Of a stretch of DNA of 64,000 bases, positions 1 through 14,900 are shown in pieces. The notes beneath the pieces were generated by a model. The model was not told the DNA's origin. It was given only the letters and a program-made list of their open reading frames with translations, and ran no database searches. Source of the DNA: Purshia tridentata (taxonomy: Eukaryota; Streptophyta; Magnoliopsida; Rosales; Rosaceae); assembly GCA_003254885.1 (NCBI GenBank), contig QANT01000396.1, positions 38,140 to 102,139 of the forward strand. Reading direction: 5' to 3'. Every line of letters begins with the position of its first letter. The stretch's first letter is position 1. The position numbers were made by a program, and so were the translations under genes.

Positions 1-1797
<1,797 letters not shown>

Positions 1798-4075
1798 CGT
1801 TTCACCACCACCAGCTCAACCCCACACCCTCAGATCCGATCGCCGATTTCGTCCCGGATCCAACCACCGATGTGCGTCCGCGAACTCAACGACGACCGAG
1901 CGATGATGATCTCAACGGTGAGAGCGATTTGCGAAGCGAAAGGCTAGGGTTCCGGATCGAGACGCGAGGAGCGAAACGACGAGTCGTGTTGGAGATCGGC
2001 CGAGTTTCGACCTCTCTATCATTCCTCGCTCCGTGATTTTTGTATTTGTTTAAGAAGAAAAAGGAGAAAATTGGGAAATTAAATTGAAATTGTATTTATG
2101 TGAATGTGAGAAAAGACGAGGGAAATGAAATGAGGTGGGAATATTGAAGAAAGAGTCTCTCGCTTGCTAGCTGCCCAAATGCAAATGAAACTCAAATGCA
2201 AATGCAACTGAAAAGCATTTTCTTTGTTCAACGGAATTCGTTCATTAGTATTTTTTGTTTTTCCTTTTCTTTTCGTCAATATTGTAAGGAAGAAACATTT
2301 TCTTTCTCCGGTGGCTCCGCCGAGTCAACATCATAATGGACCGACACGTGTCAATCCAGCTGCTCTATTTGGACTGTTCAACCTGTAAAGCTCTGTTGGC
2401 CCCCACCATTCGATTTTTCTTTTTCTTTTCTTTTTTTCAACAAAAAAAAAAAGCAAAATCTCCAAAGAGGCCAAAAAACATTCATGAAGGAGGCCTGGGG
2501 GTTACTAAGGTTGGATTATTCAATGAATGCAACCACTCGACAAACAAAACAAAGGGAAGGGCATTGTTTTGAGTTTATTTGGTCCAAAAAAAACCACAGA
2601 GAAGATTTATTTCAGCTTTTTGAATGTGGACTTTAGAAACATTGACCATATTAATGTCTAGAGGTCATGACATGATCCAAAGGACATGATGTTCGAGTCT
2701 TAATTGGCAATTTGCAAAGGGTATTAGTTTTTTTGAAAAAACATTTATGAGGTTTGGTGTGTTTTCAAATTAAATTCTTTGATCGACAAACTAACGAACC
2801 AAACTACCTATAGAAAACTTAGAGCAAATGTTTTTTTTTATATTCTATTTTTTTTTTAATATATATTTAAGGATATCGAACCTTTAACTCAATCAATGGC
2901 TATAGCAAGTAATTGTTTTGAGTTCGGATGAAATGATGGACAAAGGTCTAGGAGTCAGGACACGAGGACTAGAATGAAATTCAACTTATCTTGAACCCTG
3001 ACTATAGTTTGGTGATGATGACATGCACCTTTTGACATTTAGTACAAATATAAATCGACTTAATTAACAAATTCCAGAAATAAAGAGAACCAACCAATTA
3101 ACCCAATCCAATTTCAAGCTACCTCTTTTACTTTTTCCCTTTTTGGTAATTGATGCCTCGTTTTTGGACTCTCTGTTTTAGACTCGGTCTTTGCTTCTCA
3201 AACCAATAAAAAAAGAAACCAGAAAAGAGAAAGGAGGATAAAAAAGCTTCACTAGATCGAGAGCCTCCACAGCCTCCATATTGATTGTATTATATATATA
3301 TATATATCTCTCTTTTTTGGCCACGAGACTAAAAGATTCTGATCATATGCAAGTTTGAATGGACCAAAGACCAACACAGACTACACAGTACTTCCAGCAT
3401 TTCACCAAAGTATCCATGGGAAAAGACTAACACACACAAGATGCAATTAAAGCACCTTTATTTTCCAGATGCAAACACCTTTATTAATTAGTGGAATTGT
3501 ACTTTAGTTTTGGAACTCATGCCATGCATCTATTTATAAATTACATGTAGATCATAAAGTAATACATATTTGAGAATCCAGAACGACAATAGGCCAAAGC
3601 CAATAAAGATCATATATCATTTGGAAAATAGAAAATTAATTGTTAATGTCCAATCGATCTCTATCCTATATGCTTATATATATGCATGGGCCGCATGGCT
3701 GCTAGAACATCTTTTGAGTGATGGGTATATGTTCCATAATCTTTATATATGCTATTGAAAAAATCTTGGAGCACTACTAAAGTGGAGTTTCTGCAACAGT
3801 AATACTGGCCATGATTCTTTTGATGATTGTGTGTGAGAGACATTGATCTTCATATTTCATTTACTCCCCCGAACACCTCCCAAAGCAATTTCTGTCAGTG
3901 AGCTAGAAAAAGACTTGCATGCATGCATAGTGGGATATTTCCAAATATTTTTCAAGAATATTTATGTCTCTAATTTCTAAAAAATACATACATAAGCCTA
4001 GCTAAGGTCAGACATTGATATCCACCATGTTCTGCACTACTCCTGGTGAGGTTTCTAAAGCTCTGTAATGGCTGG
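1798..4075. other. Intergenic: PP2A leader/promoter, then AT-rich spacer
   Basis: 1798 to about 2040 is GC-rich and is probably the PP2A 5' leader. Beyond it lies AT-rich DNA with poly-A and poly-T runs near 2420-2455 and 2830-2860 and a (TA)n microsatellite at about 3290-3307. Open frames here are short and match nothing I recognise. Confidence 0.6.
3290..3307. repeat. (TA)n microsatellite
   Basis: About nine uninterrupted TA units followed by a short TC run. Intergenic, between the PP2A promoter side and the 3' end of the CLE gene. Confidence 0.9.
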
Positions 4076-5596
4076 CTAAGCTTGACCAGGGGGTCGTCCA
4101 GAGTTCCCAGCTCTCCTGTTATATTATAAAAACAAATGAGAAGAATATTGAAGAAAACCCACATGATCAGATAACTAAAATGTTGAACTACTTGATGCTA
4201 TCATATACTGTTTATACTTGTTATAAGCAAATGAGTACTTGACATGCACATTATGAATTGGGTGAGCAAATTTGATGACTCTAGCATTATTATTCTATAA
4301 ATAATTTTGTTATAGTTAAACACTTCTAATGCCTGAAAAAGTATTAGCAGTTGTTACTGATAATAATAATTAACATAATAATTAACTTTGAAGCTCACAG
4401 ATTCTTTCAAACGTCTCCCAGTAAAGTAGACAAAAAAGAAGGGAAAGGAAAGAACACAATGTAAAGGTTGAAGGATACCATATAAATGATATGTTGGTTA
4501 AACAAACATCATTAGGCAGGGATATGGAATAAAGTGAGGAGACATACTTTATTTTTCTTTTCTTGCATTGAGTAAATGGGGATTAAAAACTGTACCTAAT
4601 TATGCTTTAACTGTTTACATGCAACAAATAAATTAATGTAACAGTTAAAGCATATGACAGCATATATTATTTTTTTATTTCTTTTTTGGGTGCATGAGTT
4701 TCATATATGGTTGGATTAGATTTACATTCGGATGTAATGGATATTTTTTGTTGATCAATAAATTTTATGGATATTGAAAAGGAAAACAAATTAAATGAAA
4801 GGACACAAGACATATGATAAACCATTAGATAAGCTAGTTGTATAAATTAAGTTAAATTATTATTGATATCTTCATTTTAACTATAGAACTATTAATTTCA
4901 GCCGAGTATTATACAGTTTATACTAAGAAATATAGCTTGTATATTTCGTTTAAAATAGCTGTGATCTCTACCAAGAACTCTGTGTGTTATCTATTATATC
5001 TATATAACAAAATTGCTTTTAGATAATAAAACAAGATGCTTTTCCACGTATAATTTACTCACATGCACATAAATAACTAACATGTGTAAATATATATACT
5101 ATATATAGTGGGGCATAAAAATAACTAATGACATCTACAATATTATGTTTTTTCATTACATGCACGTCAATTAAGCACCGTATACTTGAAAGTTTGTGTA
5201 AGGGAAGTATATCATTCTCAGAATTTTGACTAATTAATTATGAGTATGGTAGCGTACCCAAAAGCTAATTAATTACCACACGAAAAATTGAAAGCTAACT
5301 AGGTACACATACCTGTTGTGAATAGGATCTGGTCCATTAGGAACTCTTCTTTTGCTCATGTAGTTGAAATCCAACTCCGGATGAAGAAGCTTCTCTGTTC
5401 CTACAACTCCGGCATCGGCATGCCTGACATGATTTGCAGATCCTGCAAACTCTGGTGTTAAGATTGCTGCTGTTCTCGTCGTCCCTCCTTGAGTACTCTC
5501 TAGGCTGCTGCCCACCAACAAAACCAACAAAAACCCCACCACTGCAAGCGTTCCAAAGAATAACTTGAGAAAGCAAGAAATACCCCTAATACCCAT
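4076..5596 (-). CDS. CLE25: CLE25-type CLAVATA3/ESR-related peptide precursor
   Basis: Secreted precursor of a 12-residue CLE signalling peptide perceived by LRR receptor kinases. Exons: 5313-5596 and 4076-4115, separated by a 1197-bp GT-AG intron, giving 107 residues. A hydrophobic signal segment covers residues about 8-31, followed by a variable region, then the CLE motif RRVPNGPDPIHN (residues 83-94) preceded by SK. The 12-residue tail RAGNSGRPPGQA lies almost wholly in exon 2. Arabidopsis CLE25 has RKVPNGPDPIHNR and a similar basic, proline-rich tail, so the match is close. Known roles of CLE25 (phloem initiation, root-to-shoot dehydration signal) are inferred here only by homology. Retaining the intron would still leave the CLE motif intact and add 12 other residues before a stop. 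The start at 5596 is the only ATG giving the signal peptide. Confidence 0.93.
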
Positions 5597-8500
5597 ATTT
5601 ATTTTTTTAATTTCCCTTTATTCGATCCAGTACTATAAGAAAGATTCCTTAGGTAGCTAGGGCATGGATATATGAAGGGAAAATTAGAAGAAGATCATCA
5701 TCATCATCATCAATATCATTGCTTGATGATTGAGGTGAATAGTGGGTCTATAACTCTATAAGAGAGAGAGAGAGAGAGGTTAATGAAGGGAAAGAAGAAA
5801 AGTAAGAGAAGGGAGGAGGTTGATATAACTATAGCTAGGCAAGAAGTTTCCTTTGGCTATGGGGCAGTTTTTTACTTCATGGGGTTGGGGTGGTTGGTTT
5901 TCTTTATAGGGTTGAAGGTTTATTAAGTTGCACTTTCTCGAACCTTGAGAGAGAGAAAGAGAGAAAGAGATAAAAGAGAGAGAGAGAGGGCATAGGGGCT
6001 TAGCTGGTTTGGAACGTGACATGGGGGAGGAGAACAACTTTGCTTTATACTAGTGACTGACTGAGAAGGTCCCGATACGACACTCTTCTTTTGCTTGGAT
6101 ACGACACCCTTCTTTTGTTTGCCTTTGATTTTCGTTTGTGTATTTTCATGCACCTCCTTGGCTCCTCTACGATGCCAAAAGACCATCATCCCTTACGTAC
6201 AATAGGATGAAAGCACAATCCTTTGGGTTTCGGTAGCCCAAACTACTGCGCATGAAATATATATATCTTCATGTCTCGTGCTTCATATATAAGTATCCAT
6301 AAAACTAAAGCTATAGCTAGGCATACGTACGTACAATATAAGTACAATATGTACAATGCAAATTTGATTGATTTACAACAAAACGTACGTGGGCCATTAA
6401 ATTATCATCTGTTTTATATATACAAGAGGAATAAAAGTGCTTGGCCAAAAAAAAAAAAAAGAGGAATAAAAGTGGCATTGAATTGAATATAAAATCAACG
6501 GCGCAGATATACTCACACTTGAACATCCATATAATTTTGTTTTGGAAGCTTAGAGTTAGAACTAGCTAGGTAGGAAGCAGTCACAAGTAATACGTACTCA
6601 CAATGATTCCTTGGCCACTGTTTGATTGGAGCAGTTTTGGCCGCTTGCATCCCAAAGCAATCAGACTCACCGAGTTCCAAGGACTGAAGTGAAAAAAGGA
6701 GCATCATGCGTCTGTCTTTACGAAGTTCCCACACATTAAAGTTGGTAAATTAATAAAAAGAAAATAAAAACTTGTTCATTGGAAAAAGAGGAATCAGACT
6801 AATTTATTAGCTAGTACAGATAGAGTTATGGTGAGAAATATTTGTTTCGATATTAATTTTGATTATGGATAAAATAAACTCTTATTTTAGTGCATGTATA
6901 ATACAGATATCGATTGTTAATGCAACAACATGCATAATATGCCTGAGATTTTTAACTTAAAACAAGTAAAAGAATAAAAGAACATTACTAGCTAGCTAGC
7001 TCTAAACAAATATATCTTTGTTTACTTATTATTTAATTAATGGACGACCAGATCTCCAACAAATGAGAAATTGCCATTTAGCTAAGCCGCCATGGTAAGT
7101 TGGTAGAATCAAGTACTCCTAAAACATATGCATTCATATATACAAACAATTGAATTCAATATATTTATACGTACTTACAATTCCGGCCAGCCGTGGTCCC
7201 CAAAATTATGCCTTGATAACTTGAACCACTCTTTAGTCTTTATTAGTTGATCATCAAGGATTGTTCATAATAATTAAATACGTACTGATCTCGACCCTTT
7301 TTCTTAGAATTTAAGGACACGATCCTTGGGAATATGTAATTAATTGAAAGCTAGATTTTTTAACATGATTGTACATGAACATGAGGTGAATAGACTGAAA
7401 ATAGAAGCTGGTTCTTTTCCAAAGAAGTGTTTTAATTGATTAGGGAGAATATATATATTGCTGCACGCCTAAGGCCAGGCCAAAGCATTTGGAACATTTT
7501 GTCTTATCCATTCCATATGAATCTCACTGTACACATCACTCAAAATTCTTAAACTTGTTGGAAGAATCAAATGCTTCTCACTACTGTATTAGCTTCTTGT
7601 TGAAGGTAAATAAAGATATCCAAATATAAATTAAAACCCTTTATACTTCTACAGTTCTACTTCTTTTCCCTTTTTTATTTTTTGTGTAACTTAGTTCAAT
7701 AATATGCAATAAGCTTTTTTGAACCTCCTTGCCCAAAACTTACATTTTTAACCCTTTTACATTTTTTCAAACCAAATATCTTTTATATATTAAATGTGTA
7801 GCCCGCACATTCCACGAAAAATTCCACGGCCAATTGCTACACCTTAATTCCCGCAGCAGCCAAACCACCTTCTTCCTACAGCAGCCATATCCCCACTTGT
7901 TGGCCTCACTTCACTCCTCGGCCAGCAACCCATCATCTCCTTTCTCAATCTTTCTCCCATTATCTCAACCTGAATCTTAAAAACAAGCAACCTAAATCTG
8001 GAAAAAGAAAAAAAACTCAAATCTAGGTGTTTGGGTAGTGGACAAGACCCACCACATCACCGGACCCCACTTCGAACAACAAAACTTTTTACAAAGATAA
8101 TGTATACATCAATAAAAAAGTAAAAAATAAATGATTCGAATTGATATAAAATGATTTGTGTGGGCCTATATAAAAAAATTTTCATTTAACACTAAATAAG
8201 CGATCTCTCATTAGAAAGTCTCTGTATATGTAACATTATATATAGTATTCACGATGCTGATGAAGGATACAAATAACGCAACCTATCAAAATAAAACCTA
8301 GTTAAATATCAAGCAGAGAATTCAAATCCCAAATAGAATTAATTAAACTAACTAAGATCTTCCCAACATATTCGATATGTTTGAGGCTCGAATAAATCAA
8401 CATGCAATTAATATGGCAAACAAAAGGCTCTCCAAGCAATGATTCTGTGCTCCAAGCAAATGAAATTGGGGTACAAAAGCTTGCATACACTTTTATGCTA

Positions 8501-8974
8501 AATTAATCATGATATTCCAACGTAAAGCTTGGTTAGAAAATTATTGATGTCATTTCCATGCATTTTTCTCGTACAAGCTTCTTTGCGACTACATGTCAAC
8601 AACTAATTATATCTGATCTTGTTAGATATGGTTTGGACTGCATGTAATTTCATGTACATACAAATTTATAATTTTCTCAAATCTTTTGAATAATGGGTTA
8701 TTTTATGGACAAAATAATTCTTGCACTTATGTGAGAATTAGTATTCTTAATATTAGTGCAAAAAAATGTTGATCATAAATTTCCCTCTATCTTCATAATT
8801 ATGCCACGGCACAATGCAACATTTTTATAGTTCATCGAAAAAAAAATCTAACGGTCCGAGCGGTCGAGGGGCCGTAAGCAAATCCTGTCCGACCCGAATC
8901 GCTCAACCGCGCCTAAGCCCAACTAACCAGGACTGCCTAATTTAACGAAAACCGCATACCACGAGCCACGAAGC
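5597..8974. other. Intergenic: CLE25 promoter side and AT-rich spacer
   Basis: Just upstream of the CLE gene there is a CAT/ATC trinucleotide run (about 5695-5720), an (AG)n run at 5761-5778 and a purine-rich GA tract at about 5945-5988. These are typical of plant promoters or leaders. A retroposon footprint lies at 6425-6474. From 6500 to 8970 the DNA is AT-rich with no frame I can support as coding; the 83-codon frame at 7729-7980 is compositionally biased and matches nothing I know. Confidence 0.55.
6425..6474 (+). repeat. Poly(A) insertion footprint between 15-bp direct repeats
   Basis: AGAGGAATAAAAGTG occurs at 6425-6439 and 6460-6474. The 20-base insert between the copies is CTTGGCC followed by a run of A. 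A perfect 15-bp duplication around an A-tailed insert points to target-primed reverse transcription by a LINE, leaving only the extreme 3' end of the element. Confidence 0.6.
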
Positions 8975-10723
8975 ATGCTCAGCCACCGTAGGGCAAGCGC
9001 GTGTCGGCTCATAAACAGGGCAAAGGAGATGGTGGCGTTGCTCACCCAACCGCGCACGTTAGCATCTCCTGCGCTCTTCTCCTCGCGCTTCGCTAACGAA
9101 CGCATTGCATCCCAATCTCACCGCTCCTTCGCCACCATGAACCGTGACGAGTATCCACTCGAAGCTATATTCCAGCAGAAGTGGTTGCTCCGGTCCAGAA
9201 TACGCAAAGAACTCAAGAAAATGGACCCGGTTCGGAGATCCGAAGAAGGTACTAGCTCCCTTCGGTTTTTCACACACAGGCATAGATTCGATGTTGACCT
9301 CCACCTGTTTGTGTTTTTGTCTGACCGAAAATGTGTGTGTTTTTGTCGATTCTCAGACACTGCAATTCAGAGCATTGTTTTAGAAGCTCCCTGGTTCAAA
9401 TCTAGTAGGAGCGTGTGTGCTTACATAAGCTCTCCTGCTTTACGAGAAGTCGATACGTCAAGAATTGTTTCAGAAATTTTATCCAAACCAGCCAATGGTG
9501 TGTGTGCGTGTGTTTATGTGTGTGTTCAAGAACTTAGTGTTGCATATCTTATAAGAATTAGCCAAGCAGTTAGCTTATGAGAATGCTTATCTTCAACTGA
9601 AGAGGGTGATGTGCAGAAAAAGCTTTACGTTCCGCGAGTGGAGGATAGGAATAGCAATATGAGAATGCTCAGGATTTCCAGTGTTGATGATCTGATTGTG
9701 CAATCGATGAACATTTTGGAACCGGCTCTTTCAGATTCTGATGGGAAACAACATGAAGATGGTACCCCCTATTTAATAGCTATGATTTGCTAATCTATTA
9801 ACTCTTGGTTGGTAATGGTGGTTAATTATCTGAAGACCTTTTTGTTGCAGTTATGGAGGCAAGGGATCCAGTTGACTTGTTCATCCTACCTGGTGATATT
9901 TTTTAACCCTAGCTCATAATTACTTACTTGCACTAAGACACTCCTATTTTGGGAGACTTGGTAGTATAATTGAACCTGTTATCTCACTTCAATTTTTATT
10001 CTAGGGCTTGCATTTGACAGGTGTGGAAGACGATTAGGCCGTAGTGGAGGGTAGGTTGCTGCACTTTTGCTTCAGAGTGTTTCATATTATCTTCATTTAT
10101 AACAATGGAGGCTTTAGCAGTTAGAATACTATAGCTTTTATAAATAAATTTTACTTTATAAGTGGGAATTATTAATCAGTTTAAAAAATTATAAGCTATA
10201 ATATAATGACGTTATGTATGCTAGCATTGGCTGATTTCGTGTGATTTGTTCATTTATGATTCATGGATGTGAATTGTTGAACATGGAAGCTACCTAAAAT
10301 CTAGACACAAAGACAAGACTCTGTATACATGTGCTTTAAAACTCTATTGCATCTTGTCCAATTTTAATGAATCATTGGTATATTTTGCTCCATTATTTGA
10401 TTTCCTGGTTACATCTTGAAGTTACTATGATATGTTCCTAAAGAAGTACAAAGAGCTTGCAAAGGATCGGAAATGGAAGGACCCCCTCCTTGGTAAACAA
10501 TCACTTTTGTTAGTTCAACAGTAATGATACTACGGTTTTGTTATGTAGCTGTATTTAGACGTCTACTTCTTATTATTTGGTTGCAGTTGCACTATCGTAT
10601 TCTATACAGATTGTGGAGGAAGGAGCTATCGCCGTCACTTCAAATGATGTTTCCGTGGATGCTCTTGTATCTCCAGATGGTGTGATTCCCATAAGCCCAG
10701 CGGCTTGGGAGAGGTGTGCCTGA
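8975..10723 (+). CDS. 5FCL: 5-formyltetrahydrofolate cyclo-ligase (5-FCL/MTHFS), probably mitochondrial
   Basis: Converts 5-formyl-THF to 5,10-methenyl-THF using ATP; in plants this recycles the 5-formyl-THF made as a by-product of SHMT during photorespiration. Exons: 8975-9248, 9357-9497, 9603-9761, 9851-9892, 10005-10050, 10422-10492 and 10587-10723, all GT-AG, giving 289 residues. Landmarks are EAPWFKSSRSVCAYIS, KKLYVPRVEDRNSNMRML and the family signature FILPGLAFDRCGRRLGRSGG followed by YYD. Three in-frame ATGs compete: 8975, 9029 (271 residues, near the 277 of the Arabidopsis enzyme) and 9137 (strong GCCACCATG context). The first two add an Arg/Ser-rich, acid-poor presequence typical of mitochondrial import; starting at 9137 would give a cytosolic form. 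8975 is used here as the first ATG seen, and 9029 is equally credible. Confidence 0.95.
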
Positions 10724-11982
10724 GAAGAGCAGTCTCTCTTCAACTATCTGATAAAACATCGTCTTACATTCTCTAGATCCAGGAGATGTCTCTCAAACTT
10801 GTGAGGGCTGTGATTGTAAGCTCATAGTTCTCCTTCTATTTGCCTCTAATCTAAAAGGATCATAGATTGAACCCGGTATGGTTCATCACAGTCAATGGTT
10901 GCGTTTTGAAGATGGAATGGGGAATGTAATATGGATCAAGGTGTCTCCCATGCTTTTGCCTAAGTTGTTGGGATCTTGGGACAATACTGTTGCTTTGGTT
11001 AGACACTATTGCTTATATCAAGGATCATGTTTGTGTAACCAACTATTCTTTATATCAAGGATCATATTTGTGTAACTAACTATTCTTTGTTGCCTCATTA
11101 TGTTCCAACTAAAGTAATATATATTGAAGACGGAGATTAATTACTTTTTAAGCAGCTTATTGAAAATAACTAAGTATATATATTTTTTGAAAATTGAAAT
11201 CTCAGTATTTTTACTTAAAACGGATTAATATACTCTTTAAACAAAAAAAAAAAGAGAAAAAAAACAAAAAAACATTGCATTTTTCAACTTTGGGCTTTGG
11301 ACTTTTAGGGCATATACCTCCCTACCTTGAGTAAACACTAGTCAGTGACTGACTCAGTCTAGTCGTTCTCAATTGTCACTGCTATTTGTCTTTGTCGTTA
11401 ACGAAGATGTTAAACAGGCTAGCATTTCCTTCAATTGACGTAGGCCATAGCTCCTAGCTTACTGCAGCTGCCTTGTGTCCCGGGCCGACTTTTTCAAAAA
11501 ACAAGACGGATCGTGCACTTGTAAGGTAACAACTACTAAGTAAGCAATATATAATAATCACACAAAGCAATAATAAAAGAAAAAGTTTACGGTGCAACAG
11601 GTAATTGAATAAATATATTTTTTATATTGATGCAGAGTACAGGGCTTATGTACATGCTCTTACTTATATTAGTGAAATAGCTCAACATTCCACTAAGTAA
11701 TCACCCCTGTAAAGAGTATTCTAAACCAAATTAAAATTTACATCAAAGAACACCAAAATATTTGAAAAATCATAATATAAAATTTCTCTATTCCTAATTT
11801 GTTAATTGCTAATTAAAATACCTTTACATACAAGCAAGTTTCCAAAATCTTAATTAGTAAAACCTCTGACAAACAAGCATTACCGCGTACAAAAGCAATC
11901 CCAAATACCTTGCCAACTCTCATTTGAGAAGAGAGAATACATTGGAAGTGCGTGTACCAAAAACTTCAAAAGCAACCAAGTA
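10724..11982. other. Intergenic between 5-FCL and the TNL gene
   Basis: The first ~370 bases are probably the 5-FCL 3' UTR and contain a 37-bp tandem duplication. The rest is AT-rich up to the TNL start. No extra gene is visible, and I could not pick out a confident TATA box for the TNL gene. Confidence 0.55.
11014..11088 (+). repeat. 37-bp tandem duplication, two copies
   Basis: A unit starting TATATCAAGGATCAT and ending CTATTCTTT is repeated head to tail at about 11014-11050 and 11051-11088, with about two differences between the copies. It falls in the likely 3' UTR of the cyclo-ligase gene. Confidence 0.9.
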
Positions 11983-14900
11983 ATGCCGGGGGATGAGTAC
12001 GACGCCGGTTCGTCAACGCCGGGGGGTTTCCGGCTCCGTTGGGACGTGTTCCTAAGCTTCAGAGGCGAAGAAACCCGCGGCACAATCACCAAGAAGATCT
12101 ACGAGGCGCTCACCGAGCGCGGGGTCCGAGTGTTCCGAGACGACGACGGACTGAACCGCGGGGACGAGATCGCTCCGAGTCTCCTGGAAGCGATCGACGA
12201 CTCGGCGGCAGCAGTAATCGTCTTGTCGCCAAGATACGCCGACTCAAGGTGGTGTCTGGAAGAGCTGGCCAAGATATGCGAGCGCCGGCGACTGATTCTG
12301 CCTGTGTTTTATCAAGTGGATCCCTCCGACGTTCGACGACAGAGTGGGCCGTTTGCAGAGCATTTTGGAGCTCACGAACGAGTTTTTAATAACTCCAAGG
12401 TCGTTAAATGGAGGGGTGCCATGGCCAAAGTAGGTGGTATAGCTGGTTATATTTTCAACTCCAGGTGAGGTACTAAATTATGGCCATATGATTAGGATTT
12501 CATGTGCAGTTAGTGACAGAGAGACGAAGGCTCGTAAAGTTGGTGTGTTGCTGCTGATCGTTTTATTTATTTGTATAATTTGGGTTGAGATTTGAGCAAT
12601 TGTTAATGTTTAAGGTTTTGGTAGAATATGGAGTCTTGTGGAAGTACGAGTAGGAATTATATATTTAAGTGGGTAGCCGAGCTTTTTGACTATTCATTTA
12701 AGTTTAATCACTTTGTTTATTCATATATCTCTGGCCAAATGAATTTTTTATAGTAATTTAAGTTCAATCTTTTGTACGACAGAAAAGAGGCAGAGTTGAT
12801 TCAATCTTTGGTCAAAGGCGTTTTGACTGAAATAAACAAAACCCCGGTGGGTCTAGCTGAATACACGGTGGGACTTGAGTCCCGAGTTGAAGACGCGATG
12901 AAACTGTTGGATGTTAAATCCAAGGGCATTCGTGTTCTGGGAGTTCATGGCATGGGTGGGGTTGGCAAGACAACACTTGCCAAGGCTTTGTTTAATAGAC
13001 TTGTTCCTTATTTTGAGCGCCACAGTTTCATCTCAAATGTTAGAGAAACTTCAGCAGGACATGAGGGACTACTATCTCTTCAGAACAGAATTATTGGTGA
13101 CCTTATCACTACTACTAGGGAGCCTGTAAACGAGATTAGCACTGGTATCGCTACAATCAAAGCGATTGTATATGAGAAGCGAGTTCTTGTTGTTTTGGAT
13201 GATGTTGATAATGCAAACCAAGTAAGTGACTTAGTCGGAAATGGACAATGGTTTTATGAAGGGAGCCGACTTATTGTTACCACAAGAGATAGAGATGTTT
13301 TATCCAGTACCCATCTTTTGAATAAGTACTTGTATGAGGTGAGGGAGTTGGATTCGTCCCAGGCACTTCAACTTTTTAGTTTCCATGCACTGAGAAGAGA
13401 GAAACCCACAAATGATTTTTTGAATCTTTGTGAGCAAATTGTGTGTCTTACAGGTGGGTTGCCATTGGCTCTTGAAGTGTTTGGTTCTTACCTATTTGAT
13501 AAGAGGAGAATAGAGGAATGGAGAGATGCTCTGCAGAAACTGAAACAGGTTCGTCCTCGGCATCTTCAGGATGTGTTGAAGATAAGTTATGATGCGCTAG
13601 ACGAGCAAGAGAAGTGTATCTTCCTAGACATTGCATGTTTATTTGTGAAAATGAATATGAAGAAAGAATATGCAATTGACATTTCAAAGGGATGTGGTTT
13701 TGATGGTGAGATAGCAATTGCCGACCTCGCATCAAAATCACTCATTAAGATTACTGAAGGAGGTACATTGTGGATGCACGACCAAGTTAGAGACATGGGA
13801 AGACAAATTGTTGGACACGAAAGCCTTTTGGATCCTGGCATGCGTAGTAGACTGTGGGATCGTGATGAAATCATGAATGTTTTCAAAGATAATAAGGTAC
13901 AGTTTGCAGCATGATAATTTTTATCATTTATTTATATAGTATATATTACTCTGATGAAATTTCTAGATTTAGATGTCAAAAAGGTTTCCATTGTTGTAAT
14001 TGTTTCTTTTCTTATTGCATGGCAAGTTCAGCCATACAATAGTTTCCAAGTGATACACATGTAAAAGGTCATTCTCAATCAATTTCAAAGACACATTCAC
14101 TGTGAAATGGGGAACAAGATATATACAAGGGATAGTTCTTGACTGTGGGGGTGGGTACAGTAACAGGATGTATATTTTCAATATATTTACTGAGCTTCTT
14201 ATATATTTTTCATACCTTGACAATAGGGAACCAAAAATTTACAAGGGATAGTTCTAGACTTCGAAAAGAAGAGGGTGACTGATGTAGGTGGTGACAGAAT
14301 TTCTTGGGCCAACTTATGCAGAAACCCCAGTTTTACTTCTGCTGTTACATACCTAAAGGAAAGATACAAAGCATATCTTAAAAATCAAGAAGAGAAAAAT
14401 AGAAGGGTTAAAATTTGTTCTAAACCCCTTGGAGCAATGGTCAACCTGAGGCTGCTCCAAATTGATAATGTGAATTTGGAAGGGGACTTCAAGTTTCTTC
14501 CTGCTCAACTGAAGTGGTTACAATGGAAAGGTTGTCCTTTGAAATCTCTTCCTTCTGATTTCTTCCCTCGGCAACTTGCTGTCCTTGATCTTTCAGACAG
14601 CAGCAAAATCCAAAGGTTGTGGGGTGGGTACAGGAACAAGGTATGGTTCACTTATCTGATCCATCATCATCATCATTATCATCATCACATTGTTATTGTG
14701 ACAGCAAGAACAGTAGGACTGAGCTTCAGTATTATCTGCCTTGTATCTCTTTGTGTAATCAATCTTACTATTTTTCTTTCTATTTCTAAGGCATCTAATG
14801 CATTTTGGTTATATCTGCTTCTACAATTTGATAGTTATTTTCTATACTAGTTTTTGCTGTAATACGATCGAGTGTTTATTGTTTTCCAGGTGGCTGAGAA

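Noticed and set aside
7729-7980. 83-codon plus-strand frame
   Set aside because: Biased in Ser, Phe and Leu, with no known motif, exon borders or promoter.
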